64,000 nt of DNA from Planctomycetota bacterium (lineage in GTDB: Bacteria; Planctomycetota; Phycisphaerae; Phycisphaerales; UBA5793): positions 93,697-157,696 of the forward strand of contig CAUJHZ010000058.1 of assembly GCA_963205185.1 (NCBI GenBank). The letters run 5' to 3'. The notes beneath the pieces were generated by a model. It saw only the letters and a program-made list of their open reading frames with translations, was not told the DNA's origin and searched no databases. The position numbers and the translations under genes are program-made. Shown piece by piece: positions 35,478 to 43,932 of the stretch; the first letter of the stretch is position 1, and each line of letters opens with the position of its first letter.

Positions 35478-35988
35478 AACGCCTCCAATCCGGCTGCAAT
35501 CGGTGGTGCGTGCGTCCCGCCCGCACGGATGAATTCGCGCCAGCCCGATGAATGTGGCAGGGTCCGCCGAGCGGACCCTACGGACCTTTCGGCCCGCCCG
35601 CCGCGCCACTCCAGCCCGATATCCGAAATCCGCGAAATCAGTCGAAAAACCGCATTGCCACAGTTCTTGCCCGATGACTGACTCACTCAATGCTTCCGAT
35701 GAGGATCTCATTCATAGAGATATGGCCTTCCCGCGACGGGATGAGTCGCAATAACGCCGGGATAGGGGGCCGCCGGGATGGGGTGAGGGTCAGGAATGAC
35801 GGAACGAGACTTTCCCGCGATGGGGGAGAGATGGATTCGAAAGGATGGGATTGGGACGTGTCCTCGAATAGCCTCGCGTGACGCTGCGGTTCTCGCCGCG
35901 CTGCCCCACCCGATGGGTGGACGCCTTCGGTCTTGACCGAACAGGCCCCTGACAATAGAGTGGCTTGAACACATTAGGAGATCGATTC
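35478..35988. other. Intergenic region with a hairpin repeat
   Basis: These 511 bases separate divergent genes. They contain the perfect hairpin at 35559-35579. The remainder reads as a non-coding, locally repetitive stretch of GGGATGG/CCCGCGA motifs, with several short ORFs on both strands that lack ribosome sites. No RNA gene was recognised. Confidence 0.45.
35559..35579. repeat. Perfect GC-rich palindrome
   Basis: A 9-bp stem (AGGGTCCGC / GCGGACCCT) has a 3-base loop. It lies in the 5' flank of the 232-residue gene. It has no U-run and is more like a dispersed intergenic palindrome than a terminator. Confidence 0.55.
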
Positions 35989-36282
35989 ATGAACAAGGCC
36001 CAGCGCCGGATCATTGCTGAGATGATCGCTTCGACGGTTCGAGTGCTTGAACTGTTGGGTTTGGACTACGAAGTGACCGCACCGAAGAACCAGCGCAAGA
36101 AGGGCAACAAGTCACCGCGTGTGGTTTACGCAACGATGAAGGACGGCGAGATCATCCGGATATACAACGATTGGTCTGGACACATCTGGGCAAACCAAGG
36201 CAATGGGAAGCCGATCAAGGAAGTCCGGACGACTGAGGATCTTCACGAGTATCTGCACGAGAGGTCAAAGTCCAGCAAGTAG
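35989..36282 (+). CDS. Small hypothetical protein, lower GC
   Basis: The 97-residue protein starts at ATG 35989 after TAGGAG (MNKAQRRIIAEMIASTVRVL). It is basic and probably alpha/beta (SPRVVYATMKDGEIIRIYND), with a C-terminal helix TTEDLHEYLHERSKSSK. No family is recognised. With the next two genes it forms a stretch of visibly lower GC than the flanks, consistent with recent acquisition. Confidence 0.65.
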   Translation: MNKAQRRIIAEMIASTVRVLELLGLDYEVTAPKNQRKKGNKSPRVVYATMKDGEIIRIYNDWSGHIWANQGNGKPIKEVRTTEDLHEYLHERSKSSK

Positions 36283-36355
36283 TCTCATCAAACTCCTCAA
36301 CGTGTAGAAGATACTGCATGAGGACTTTGTGCAGAAGACGTAAGGCGATAGATTC

Positions 36356-37279
36356 ATGCTAACACCACAAATAATTCGGTTCACATTTCTCTCTTCCGCT
36401 TCGGCACAAGACGTTCTCGCGAGGCTTCCGCTATACGTGCTGAACGATCGAGAATGGCGCGGATACCCTCCCCATTCGTGTGCTATCACGTCAGTGCGGA
36501 GTCGCAAAGCGCCACATTCCCAGGTTGGCCCGCTTCAATGGGACGTGGAGATCAGATTCCGTCCTCCGACTCATGTGAGTTTCACCGGCGAGACGCGGTA
36601 TGAAGGGTGGACCGCAACGCGTATCGCGGCCGCATCCGACGGTACATTGCTCACCGAAGGCGGATCGCCGTTGCCCGAGGGAAGTGCGCCGGAGTACAGT
36701 CGGCACGAAGTGTTCCGGGAGGCAAACTTTGATCAGCTGGATCTCGGAGAGTTTGTATCCGATTCGAAAGAGGAAGGTGTCCAGCGCGTCGATTGGGACG
36801 AGATGATGGAGACGGCGAAGCGGTCGGGGAGCATGAACGTGCACGGTACTTTCATGGCGCCCCACCGGCACAGGCCAATCGTCAAAGTGATCTTAGCTGA
36901 TGCTCCGACTCAAGAGGACTCTTCGGGCGGCACGAAACTATTCTTGATCTCGAATGCGACGGCGCACCTCGAACACGTGCTTCTCACGACACTCACGCAG
37001 GTGATGTGTGGATTTGTTGAGGGACGCTACTCTCTCAACTGTTTCACGACGCCGGATTTCGTCTTTGTCGACCTTGGAGGCGCCCTTGTCGATTGCACGC
37101 CTAACCAATATGGTTTTGATTCTTGGTTTGATGTACTCGGCAGCTATACGCCTCTAGGATTTCTGGAAGAGCTTGCTACGCGGCTGATGGCGCAGTTTGA
37201 GTTGGAGGTAAAAGTCGTCGAAGGGCAACATAGTGGGCTCTTCTTACGCCGCGCGGATCAGGTGAGTAGGTTGGGGTAA
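36356..37279 (+). CDS. Hypothetical protein, lower GC
   Basis: The 307-residue protein has no signal peptide and no recognised family. Segments such as RFTFLSSASAQDVLARLPLY, VEIRFRPPTHVSFTG and VDCTPNQYGFDSWFDVLGSY suggest a mixed alpha/beta cytoplasmic protein. It lies 73 bases after the 97-residue gene on the same strand, in the same lower-GC patch. A defence or toxin-related role cannot be excluded, but nothing in the sequence supports one. Confidence 0.65.
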   Translation: MLTPQIIRFTFLSSASAQDVLARLPLYVLNDREWRGYPPHSCAITSVRSRKAPHSQVGPLQWDVEIRFRPPTHVSFTGETRYEGWTATRIAAASDGTLLTEGGSPLPEGSAPEYSRHEVFREANFDQLDLGEFVSDSKEEGVQRVDWDEMMETAKRSGSMNVHGTFMAPHRHRPIVKVILADAPTQEDSSGGTKLFLISNATAHLEHVLLTTLTQVMCGFVEGRYSLNCFTTPDFVFVDLGGALVDCTPNQYGFDSWFDVLGSYTPLGFLEELATRLMAQFELEVKVVEGQHSGLFLRRADQVSRLG

Positions 37280-37440
37280 GCAAACCATCAATCCGAAACT
37301 CGCGGAGGAATGGGAACAGCGATGGTCCGGTCGGCCTTGACTCGGTGCACGCAAGGAACGCCTCTCGCCGATTTGAGCGCGTTCGGGGCTTGTGCGGCAG
37401 ACGATATGGACGACGGAATCTAGAAGAAAGGTCGCATCGC

Positions 37441-37947
37441 ATGTCCGGTACGCAAGACGGCGATACCCCAGCTCGCCGCACAAAAAAGTGGGAACGTGAT
37501 CCATTCGAAGATTGGCAGCGCCAAATCTATCTCGACAGCGAGCGTACTGAAACGATGCGCCGTTCTGAGATCGAAACCGACAAGGACCTGAACAAGCCCG
37601 TCGAACAACTTTTGTGTGACGTTGAGGAGAGTTATCTCAAGTGGAAGGAATTCTACGCTGATGCTCGGGCACGAGAGGGCCGCCTCCAGCTCGGCAAAGG
37701 AGCGCACGAAGAGCGCTTTCGTACGGAGCTGTTTCTCTACTCTCTCGTGAGATCAACGGCGATGAACGCCAAGGTCGCATTGGATAGCGAACGCCTCCAA
37801 GAATGCATCCGTACCTACACGTGTTGGGTATTGTGGCTGACCGTGTTCGTAGGTGTTTTGGCAGTTGTCACGACAGTCTGTACAGTGATGACGACATGCG
37901 CCTCGATTCAAAGACAAGCGGAAGCAGGTAGGTCAGGTGGAACCTGA
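37441..37947 (+). CDS. Hypothetical tail-anchored membrane protein
   Basis: The 168-residue protein is read from ATG 37441 (MSGTQDGDTPARRTKKWERD). The first 125 residues are charged and helical (MRRSEIETDKDLNKPVEQLL). One hydrophobic segment near the C-terminus (WVLWLTVFVGVLAVVTTVC) would anchor it in the membrane. It is the third gene of the lower-GC hypothetical cluster. An in-frame upstream extension to 37345 has no ribosome site. Confidence 0.55.
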   Translation: MSGTQDGDTPARRTKKWERDPFEDWQRQIYLDSERTETMRRSEIETDKDLNKPVEQLLCDVEESYLKWKEFYADARAREGRLQLGKGAHEERFRTELFLYSLVRSTAMNAKVALDSERLQECIRTYTCWVLWLTVFVGVLAVVTTVCTVMTTCASIQRQAEAGRSGGT

Positions 37948-38106
37948 CAGGTGGGCGTGTGTCGGAGGCGTGCCGGGCCGCGTGGCTTGGCGGAACGGGT
38001 GGCCGGGTTGGTTGTCAGAGGGAACACGCATGCACTTGCACGTTCGTGGATTCCCGTCTGCACGGCGGTGATGGCGGTGGGGTTGCGCTGCACAAGTGCG
38101 GCGAGG

Positions 38107-38629
38107 ACCGGTGATCGGCGAAGACCCTTCCTCACGGTCGGGGCTCGGTGCAGGCATGACGACGGTGCGGTCGCGCTGCACGCGGGCCGGGTGCCGTGGT
38201 CCAGAGGTTGGCTTTGCAACCGGCGGGCCACGATGAGCGCGCGGCCGTTGTCCAGCGTCAATTGATCCCGCACCGCGCGCTCGCGTGGCCGGCGCTCCCC
38301 GCCTTCGATCCAACTCAGGCCAGGGAGCCTCGCTTCGACCACGGCACCCGCGAAGACCGGTGATCGGCGAAGACCCTCCCTAACGGTCGGGGCTCGGTGC
38401 AGACGTGACGGCGGTGCGGTCGCGCTGCACGCGATGCCGGGTGCCGTGGTCCAGAGGTTGGCTTTGCAACCGGCGGGCCACGTTGAGCGCGCGGCCGTTG
38501 TCCAGCGACAATTGATCCCGCGCCGCGCGCTCGCGTGGCCGGCGCTCGCGGAGCCTCGCTTCGACCACGGCACCCGAGAAGGCCGGTGATCGGCGAAGAC
38601 CCTCCCTCACGGTCGGGGCTCGGTGCATT
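38107..38629. repeat. Tandem direct repeat, about 2.2 copies of a 226-249 bp unit
   Basis: Three unit starts share the block ccggtgatcggcgaagaccc, at 38107, 38356 and 38582; the last copy stops after about 48 bases. The first two units match over most of their length, including gttggctttgcaaccggcgg. Unit 2 lacks about 20 bases present in unit 1. Minus-strand ORFs crossing the array repeat the same residues and look fortuitous. Confidence 0.85.
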
Positions 38630-38744
38630 TATCATTCCCTTCGTGCACTTCGTGTCCTTCGTGGTCAACGTTCGACGCACCCGCGCGGATGACCCCACGC
38701 CTACCATGAACCCCACGACCCGTAACACGAGGCTGCCTGCTCGC

Positions 38745-39731
38745 ATGTCCACGCACACGTTCATCGCTGACTTTGAGAACTCGCAGTACCTTGATGGGAT
38801 CTACTGCATCTACAACGCCCAGTTGGGTCAGACCAAGGCCGGCAAGCCGTATCTCAAGGCCCTGATCCGCGACAAAAGCGGCCAGATCGCCGCGCGCATG
38901 TGGAACATCACCGAGCAGCAGTTCAAGTGCCTGCCCACCAACGGCTTTGTGTGGCTCGAAGGCCAGACTCAGCCCTACCAGGGCGAGCGGCAGCTCATCG
39001 TTATGGACATCCGGCCCGTCGAGGTCGCCGCCGAAGACCTGCCCAACCTGCTCCCGGCGACGACCAAAGACGTCGAGAAGATGACCGACGACCTGCTCGC
39101 GCTGCTCGAGACGCTCCAGCACCCGGCGATCCGCGCCCTGATCAACGAGTACCTCACCGATGAGCAGTTGATGGATTCGTTCCGCTGCTCGCCGGCCGCG
39201 GTGTCGATGCACCACGCGTATCTCGGCGGGCTGCTCGAGCACACGCTGCAGCTGTGCACGCTGGCGGACCGCATGCTGCCGCTGTATCCCAAACTCAATC
39301 GCGATCTGGTCATCGCCGGGCTGTTCCTGCACGACCTGGCCAAATGCATGGAACTCTCGTACGAATACGGCTTCACCTACACGACCGAAGGGCAGCTGGT
39401 GGGCCACATCGTGCTCGGCTCGCTCATGCTCCAGCGCAAGGCCGATGCGGTCAAAGCGCGCGGCGGGCCGGAACTGCCGCCTGCAGCGCTGCTCGTGCTG
39501 CACCACATCATTCTCAGCCACCACGGCATCCCCGAGTACGGCGCGGCGAAGGTGCCCTCGACGCCCGAGGCGATCTTCGTCTCGCGCCTGGATGAACTCG
39601 ACGCCAAGACGCAGATGGGCATCGACAACGCCCGCCCGGAGGTGGGGATGGTCACCGACGCCGACTCGGATTTCACCGACAAGGTCTGGGCCCTGGATAC
39701 CCGGCTGTATCGGCCCGACCCGCTGGCGTAG
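38745..39731 (+). CDS. YhaM-type 3'-5' exoribonuclease (OB fold plus HD domain)
   Basis: The 328-residue protein starts at ATG 38745 (an earlier ATG at 38706 is possible). The N-terminal OB-fold nucleic-acid-binding domain is KPYLKALIRDKSGQIAARMW. The HD phosphohydrolase domain has HHAYLGGLLEHTLQL, GLFLHDLAKCMELSYE (the HD pair), a later HHIILSHHG and the C-terminal AIFVSRLDELDAKTQMG. YhaM/CBF1 proteins trim RNA or single-stranded DNA 3' ends. It follows directly on the tandem repeat array. Confidence 0.88.
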   Translation: MSTHTFIADFENSQYLDGIYCIYNAQLGQTKAGKPYLKALIRDKSGQIAARMWNITEQQFKCLPTNGFVWLEGQTQPYQGERQLIVMDIRPVEVAAEDLPNLLPATTKDVEKMTDDLLALLETLQHPAIRALINEYLTDEQLMDSFRCSPAAVSMHHAYLGGLLEHTLQLCTLADRMLPLYPKLNRDLVIAGLFLHDLAKCMELSYEYGFTYTTEGQLVGHIVLGSLMLQRKADAVKARGGPELPPAALLVLHHIILSHHGIPEYGAAKVPSTPEAIFVSRLDELDAKTQMGIDNARPEVGMVTDADSDFTDKVWALDTRLYRPDPLA

Positions 39732-39819
39732 GCCGGCCTCAACCGCCCGAGCGGCTGGCCGGGCCCGTGGGAAATCTGCTCCCGCAGCGCGAAAAAACTC
39801 GCGCAATTCCCCGGATTTC

Positions 39820-39849
39820 TTCCCACATTCCCGGCAAATCGGGTATATT
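39820..39849 (+). promoter_or_regulatory. Possible promoter of the 39.9-kb small transcript
   Basis: A -10-like TATATT at 39844-39849 is preceded, after 18 bases, by TTCCCA at 39820-39825, a weak match to the -35 box. It directs transcription into the two-hairpin sequence that ends in a strong terminator. Confidence 0.35.
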
Positions 39850-39855
39850 TCAGGC

Positions 39856-39933
39856 CAGACTCTGAGCGCCGGCCTGTGCCGGGCGCAACAGAAGGGCGGA
39901 GGCGCCGTCGTGGGGGCCTCCGCCTTTGTTTTT
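39856..39933 (+). ncRNA. Candidate small RNA between convergent genes
   Basis: The roughly 78-base sequence after the TATATT box contains a GC-rich hairpin (gcgccggc...gccgggcgc) followed by the terminator stem. It lies in the 242-base gap between the convergent yhaM-like and OmpA-like genes, where no protein is encoded. The element could equally be only the terminator of the yhaM-like gene. No known RNA family is recognised. Confidence 0.3.
39895..39933 (+). terminator. Strong intrinsic terminator
   Basis: A 9-bp stem (GGCGGAGGC / GCCTCCGCC) is followed by TTTGTTTTT. It can end both the upstream yhaM-like transcript and the candidate small RNA. Confidence 0.85.
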
Positions 39934-39973
39934 GGTCCGTTCGAATCGTCCGGGCTCGCCGAGAGCCGGCGGC

Positions 39974-40624
39974 TTAGCGCATCAGGACGACGACCTCGAC
40001 GCGGCGGGACTGGGCCTTACTGCCCTTGGGCTCATTGGGCCCGTAGCCGGCGACGTACATCCGCTTGCTGTCCACGCCCTTGCTGACGAGGTAGTCCTTG
40101 ACGGCCATGGCCCGCTCGCAGGCGAGGCGGTCGTTGGTCTTCCACTCGCTCTTTTTGATGGGGTCGGTGTCGGTGTGGCCGGCGATGCGGATCGTGTGGC
40201 CGGCGTACTCGCTGTTGAGCACGCGGGCGACCTGGTCGAGCGAGGACTTGGCGGCGGACTTGAGCGTGACCTTGCCCGAGTCAAAGAGCAGATCGCCTTC
40301 CACGACGGCGGCCATCTCGCCGGGCCGCGCCTCGCCGGACACGCCGCTGATGCCCTCAAAGCCGGTGCGCTGCGGCTGGGCTGCGGGCTTGCTCTGGAGG
40401 TCCTGGACCTGCTGGCGGTAGCGGCTGGCTTCGGAGGCCAGTTCAGAGCGCTGCCGCTCTGCGGACTGGAGGGCGTCTTCGGTTTGCGCCAACTGGTCGC
40501 GCAGGCCGGCGTTTTCATCCAGCAGGCGCGCGTTTTCTTCCTTGAGGCTGTTGTTGCAGCCGGTCAGGCCCATCGCCACCGCGAGGAGCCCGGCCATTCC
40601 CATCACCCTGAAAATGCTTCGCAT
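39974..40624 (-). CDS. OmpA-family (Pal-like) lipoprotein
   Basis: The 216-residue protein has a lipoprotein signal peptide with lipobox LTGC (Cys23). A short coiled coil (ENARLLDENAGLRDQLAQTE) follows, and then an OmpA domain (VEGDLLFDSGKVTLKSAAKS, IRIAGHTDTDPIKKSEWKTN, LVSKGVDSKRMYVAGYGPNE). Such proteins bind peptidoglycan from the outer membrane. No Tol genes are nearby, so it is a stand-alone Pal-like protein. Confidence 0.9.
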   Translation of the reverse strand: MRSIFRVMGMAGLLAVAMGLTGCNNSLKEENARLLDENAGLRDQLAQTEDALQSAERQRSELASEASRYRQQVQDLQSKPAAQPQRTGFEGISGVSGEARPGEMAAVVEGDLLFDSGKVTLKSAAKSSLDQVARVLNSEYAGHTIRIAGHTDTDPIKKSEWKTNDRLACERAMAVKDYLVSKGVDSKRMYVAGYGPNEPKGSKAQSRRVEVVVLMR

Positions 40625-40754
40625 CGACCCGTTCCTTTCCTGATCTCTGGTGCGGTCTGAGTATCGTCATTCAGGCTCGAAGTTCAACAAAGGCGCATCA
40701 TCAATAGCGAATTCGCCGGGCGAGTCCAGCATGGGCGCGCCGGTGGAGCGGAAA

Positions 40755-42014
40755 TCAAGGCAGATTCACGGGAACCTTCAGAATCGCCTCGAGGACGACC
40801 TCGATCCACTTGTCGCCGATGATGACCACCACCGCCGCCAGTGCGATCCACGGCCCATACGGAATGTAGCGGGCAAAGCCCTTGAGCCAGCGGCTCAGCG
40901 CCGTGCCGATGAGCATGCCCGTGATGGCCAGGAACGGCGCCAGGAAAAATACGAGGATCGGATCGACCCACCCCAGGACCGCGCCCACGCAGGCGAGCAT
41001 GTGGGCATCGCCCAGGCCCATGGCCTCCTTGCCGAATGCCACGGTCCCCGCCAGGCGGAAGAGCCAGATGAGCCCGGCGCCGACGAGGTAGCCCATCAGC
41101 GACCCGCCCAACGAGCCCGCCCAGAGCGGCAGGGCGGCGCCCGACCAGTGCGAGCCGATCTTCAGCCCCAGCAGCAGGCCGAGCACAATCGGGCCGAGGA
41201 AGTCCAGTTCCCACTCCAGTTCGCGCCGGGGGTGCGGGTAATCGATGATCTCATCATCTTCCTTGATGTAGAGATCGAAATCGAGGAAGGAGTAGCGCAA
41301 CTGGTTGAGGCGGATCAGCGCGGTGGAGATGACGATGCCCGCAGCGCCGCCCAGCGCCGCGGCCAGGCCCGCCGGGCCGACCAGCGGAATGGTCCACGCG
41401 CCAAGGTCGATGCCATCCGTGCCCGCGGGCATCTGCGAGAGCGGCAGGCGCAGTTCGCCGCCGGGCCAGATCGGCATGATGGCGTGCACAAGCAGGGCCG
41501 GCAGCGTGACGGCCCAGGTGAGTTCGATGGGAATCGTGTAGGTCCGCAGGTCGATGATCGTCATCGCCAGCAGCGCCGAGAAAAGAATGCAGTAGAGCAG
41601 CGGGATGGGCCACGTGGCGCTGAGCCCGGGAAAGCGGCCGAGGTAGGCCGGCAGCAGTTCGCCGATGTACGGCGCCGACGGCAGGACCATGTAGCCCAGC
41701 ACAAAGATGAGCGTGAACACCGTGCCGCACAGCGCCTCGATGAGCGGGTACTGGATGCTGATGGGCGCGCCGCAATGGCCGCAGCGGCCGCGCAGGCGGA
41801 TCCACCCGACCACCGGCAGGTTCTCGTACCAGCGCAATCGCGCGTTGCACACCGGGCAGTGCGAGGGCGGCGAGATGATGTTCTGCCGCGCCGGCAGGCG
41901 GAAGATGACGACGTTGAGAAAACTCCCGACGATCGCGCCCAGCGCAAACACAAACGGCACGTAAACGAGTTGGTAGATCCAGAACGGCCGGAGATACGCG
42001 TCAATGCCGCTCAT
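40755..42014 (-). CDS. pilD: Prepilin peptidase (A24 family)
   Basis: The 419-residue membrane protease cleaves and usually N-methylates type IV pilin-like precursors. The N-terminal domain has GAIVGSFLNVVIFRLPA and two CxxC pairs (CPVCNARLRW, CGHCGAPISI). The catalytic aspartates are in MTIIDLRTYTIPI and GLGDAHMLACVGAVLG. At least seven further hydrophobic segments are present. It is longer than typical PilD (about 290) because of an insert between the two Asp regions (YIKEDDEIIDYPHPRRELEW). Its ATG overlaps the xseB stop. Confidence 0.92.
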   Translation of the reverse strand: MSGIDAYLRPFWIYQLVYVPFVFALGAIVGSFLNVVIFRLPARQNIISPPSHCPVCNARLRWYENLPVVGWIRLRGRCGHCGAPISIQYPLIEALCGTVFTLIFVLGYMVLPSAPYIGELLPAYLGRFPGLSATWPIPLLYCILFSALLAMTIIDLRTYTIPIELTWAVTLPALLVHAIMPIWPGGELRLPLSQMPAGTDGIDLGAWTIPLVGPAGLAAALGGAAGIVISTALIRLNQLRYSFLDFDLYIKEDDEIIDYPHPRRELEWELDFLGPIVLGLLLGLKIGSHWSGAALPLWAGSLGGSLMGYLVGAGLIWLFRLAGTVAFGKEAMGLGDAHMLACVGAVLGWVDPILVFFLAPFLAITGMLIGTALSRWLKGFARYIPYGPWIALAAVVVIIGDKWIEVVLEAILKVPVNLP

Positions 42015-42307
42015 CGATCGGACTCGTCCTCGTCTTCACACGCTTCATCGACCGCCCCGGCTGCGGACGCCGCGCTCTCGTCGGCGCTGGCCTTGAGATG
42101 CTCAATCTTCTGTTCCGCCTGGCTGATGATGGAGCGGCAGCGCTTGAGCAGCGCCACGCCGCGCTCGTAATCCGCCAGCGCCTGCTCAAGCGGCGTGTGG
42201 CCCGATTCCATCTGGTCGATGATGAGTTCGAGTTCCGCCACCGCCTGCTCGTAGTTGAGCGTCTCGGCTGCGGGCGGCTCGGAAGCGGCATTCTTGCGCT
42301 TGGACAT
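42011..42307 (-). CDS. xseB: Exodeoxyribonuclease VII small subunit
   Basis: The 98-residue protein has the family core LNYEQAVAELELIIDQMESG and ALADYERGVALLKRCRSII. The C-terminus is an acidic, Ala-rich tail, longer than usual. ATG 42307 is 10 bases after the xseA stop. The stop overlaps the prepilin peptidase start (ATGA), so three genes share a transcript. It forms exonuclease VII with XseA. Confidence 0.92.
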   Translation of the reverse strand: MSKRKNAASEPPAAETLNYEQAVAELELIIDQMESGHTPLEQALADYERGVALLKRCRSIISQAEQKIEHLKASADESAASAAGAVDEACEDEDESDR

Positions 42308-42317
42308 GGGATCGACT

Positions 42318-43835
42318 CTACCGGAGGTGATCGAACAGTTCCATCTGGTTCGGCGGCGCCGCGCCCCGCCGCGTGCGCCGTCGGGGTGGAGCGCCATGGG
42401 GCTGTGTGGGAGAGCCGGCTGCCGGCTTGGGAGGCCGCAGTGCCGAGCCGGTCACTTCGCTTTCGATCGTGCCGTCGGAGACGTTGGTGAGCAGCCGCTG
42501 TCCGGGGCCGGCATCGGCCACCGAGCGGATGACCGTGCCATCGGGCTTGTGCGTGATCGAATAACCCCGCGCCAGCACGCGCCGCGGATCGACGCTGCGC
42601 AGCGTGGCCTGCGCCCGATCGAGACGATTGCCCGCTCTGCCGAGGGAGTCGGCCGCCGCGCGATGCAGGGCCTGCGCCAGCAGCCCAGGTTGCGGGCGCC
42701 GCTGACTGATGGCGTGTGCGGCGGCGGCGTGCAGGCGATGCGCCGCCAGGCCGAGGCGGCGGCTGCGCTCGATGATGACGCGATCCGGCCTCAGCGGCCC
42801 GAGGCGCAGAGCCAATCGATGGGTCCGCATCGCGCGATCGTGCAGCGCCTCGCGCCCGCCCGTGCACAGCGCCGTCTTCAGCGCGTGCAGGTGCTGAGCC
42901 GCGTAGCGCAGGCGGTGGCGCAGATGCAGCGCGAGGCGCAGCTCGCTCTGGTCGATCTGGGCGAGCAGTTCACGCTGATCCGGCGCCAGGCGCATGGCCG
43001 CCTGCGTCGGCGTGGCGCAGCGCAGATCGGCGACGAGTTCGGCGATGGTCGTGTCGGTCTCGTGCCCGATTGCCGCCACCGTCGCAATGGGGCAGGTCCG
43101 CAGGGCCTCGGCGACGATGCGCTCGTTGAACGCCCAGAGATCTTCGATCGAGCCGCCGCCGCGCGTCAGCAGCAGCGCATCGACGCGCAGGCGGGCGTGG
43201 TGCTTTGAGATGTGCCGGATGGCGCGGGCGATTTCGCCCGCCGCCTGCGCGCCCTGCACGCGGACATCGACGACGAGAATCTCCACGGCGGTGCAGCGGC
43301 GGCGCATGGTGTCGAGGCAGTCCTGCAGCGCAGCGCCCCTGGCCGAGGTGATGATCGCCACGCGGCGGGGGAACATCGGCACCGGCTTCTTGCGATCAAC
43401 GTCGAAGTAGCCCAGGGCCCGCAACTCTTCGCACAGCGCACGGAAACGGAGTTCGAGCGCTCCGGCCCCGACGGGTTCGAGCGCATCGACGTACAACTGC
43501 GTCTGCCCCTGCGGGCCGTAGTGCTGGATCGCGCCTCTGGCGACGACCGACAGACCGTCTTTGGCGTCGAAGCCGAACTTGCTCGCCTTGCTCGCCCAGG
43601 CGACGCACTTGAGCACCGCCGTCTCGTCTTTGAGTGAGAAATACCAGTGCCCGCGGCGCGAGAGATTGCTGATCTCACCGACCACGCTGACTTTGCGCGG
43701 CAGGCGGTCGATGAGCGCCTGGTTGATGAGTTCAGTGATCTGCGAGACACTGAGCGGCGCCTCGCCGCCGGCGCGCTTGGGCGCCTTGGCTTCGCCCCCG
43801 CGCACGCGATCAGGATCGAAAGGCAGTCGTGACAT
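42318..43835 (-). CDS. xseA: Exodeoxyribonuclease VII large subunit
   Basis: The 505-residue protein degrades single-stranded DNA bidirectionally with XseB. It has the N-terminal OB fold (VSVVGEISNLSRRGHWYFSL) and the catalytic domain with RVAIITSARGAALQDCLDTM, DALLLTRGGGSIEDLWAFN, and AAIGHETDTTIAELVADLRC with its TPTQAA. The helical region and C-terminal LARGYSITHKPDG follow, with a Pro/Arg-rich tail after it. ATG 43835 is chosen; the five codons upstream in frame run into the intergenic inverted repeat. Confidence 0.95.
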   Translation of the reverse strand: MSRLPFDPDRVRGGEAKAPKRAGGEAPLSVSQITELINQALIDRLPRKVSVVGEISNLSRRGHWYFSLKDETAVLKCVAWASKASKFGFDAKDGLSVVARGAIQHYGPQGQTQLYVDALEPVGAGALELRFRALCEELRALGYFDVDRKKPVPMFPRRVAIITSARGAALQDCLDTMRRRCTAVEILVVDVRVQGAQAAGEIARAIRHISKHHARLRVDALLLTRGGGSIEDLWAFNERIVAEALRTCPIATVAAIGHETDTTIAELVADLRCATPTQAAMRLAPDQRELLAQIDQSELRLALHLRHRLRYAAQHLHALKTALCTGGREALHDRAMRTHRLALRLGPLRPDRVIIERSRRLGLAAHRLHAAAAHAISQRRPQPGLLAQALHRAAADSLGRAGNRLDRAQATLRSVDPRRVLARGYSITHKPDGTVIRSVADAGPGQRLLTNVSDGTIESEVTGSALRPPKPAAGSPTQPHGAPPRRRTRRGAAPPNQMELFDHLR

Positions 43836-43843
43836 TATCTTCT

Positions 43844-43927
43844 GCCACAAAGACGCACAGAAGGCTCAGAAGGAAAAGGCAGATCAAAGAGCATTTTTCT
43901 TTTGCGCCTTGCGTGCCTCTTCGCGGC
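43844..43927. repeat. Intergenic inverted repeat, copy 2
   Basis: Imperfect ends gccacaaagacgca and tgcctcttcgcggc match the outer arms of the element at 32644-32747. The A-rich left arm and T-rich right arm are retained. It fills almost the whole gap between xseA and purC. Confidence 0.65.
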
Positions 43928-43932
43928 TGATC

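Noticed and set aside
37908..38573. Minus-strand ORF of 221 codons through the tandem repeat
   Set aside because: Its repeated residues follow the DNA repeat and carry no ribosome site or family; treated as fortuitous.
38107..38629. CRISPR-like array
   Set aside because: Units are about 230-250 bp with no short spacers and there are no cas genes.
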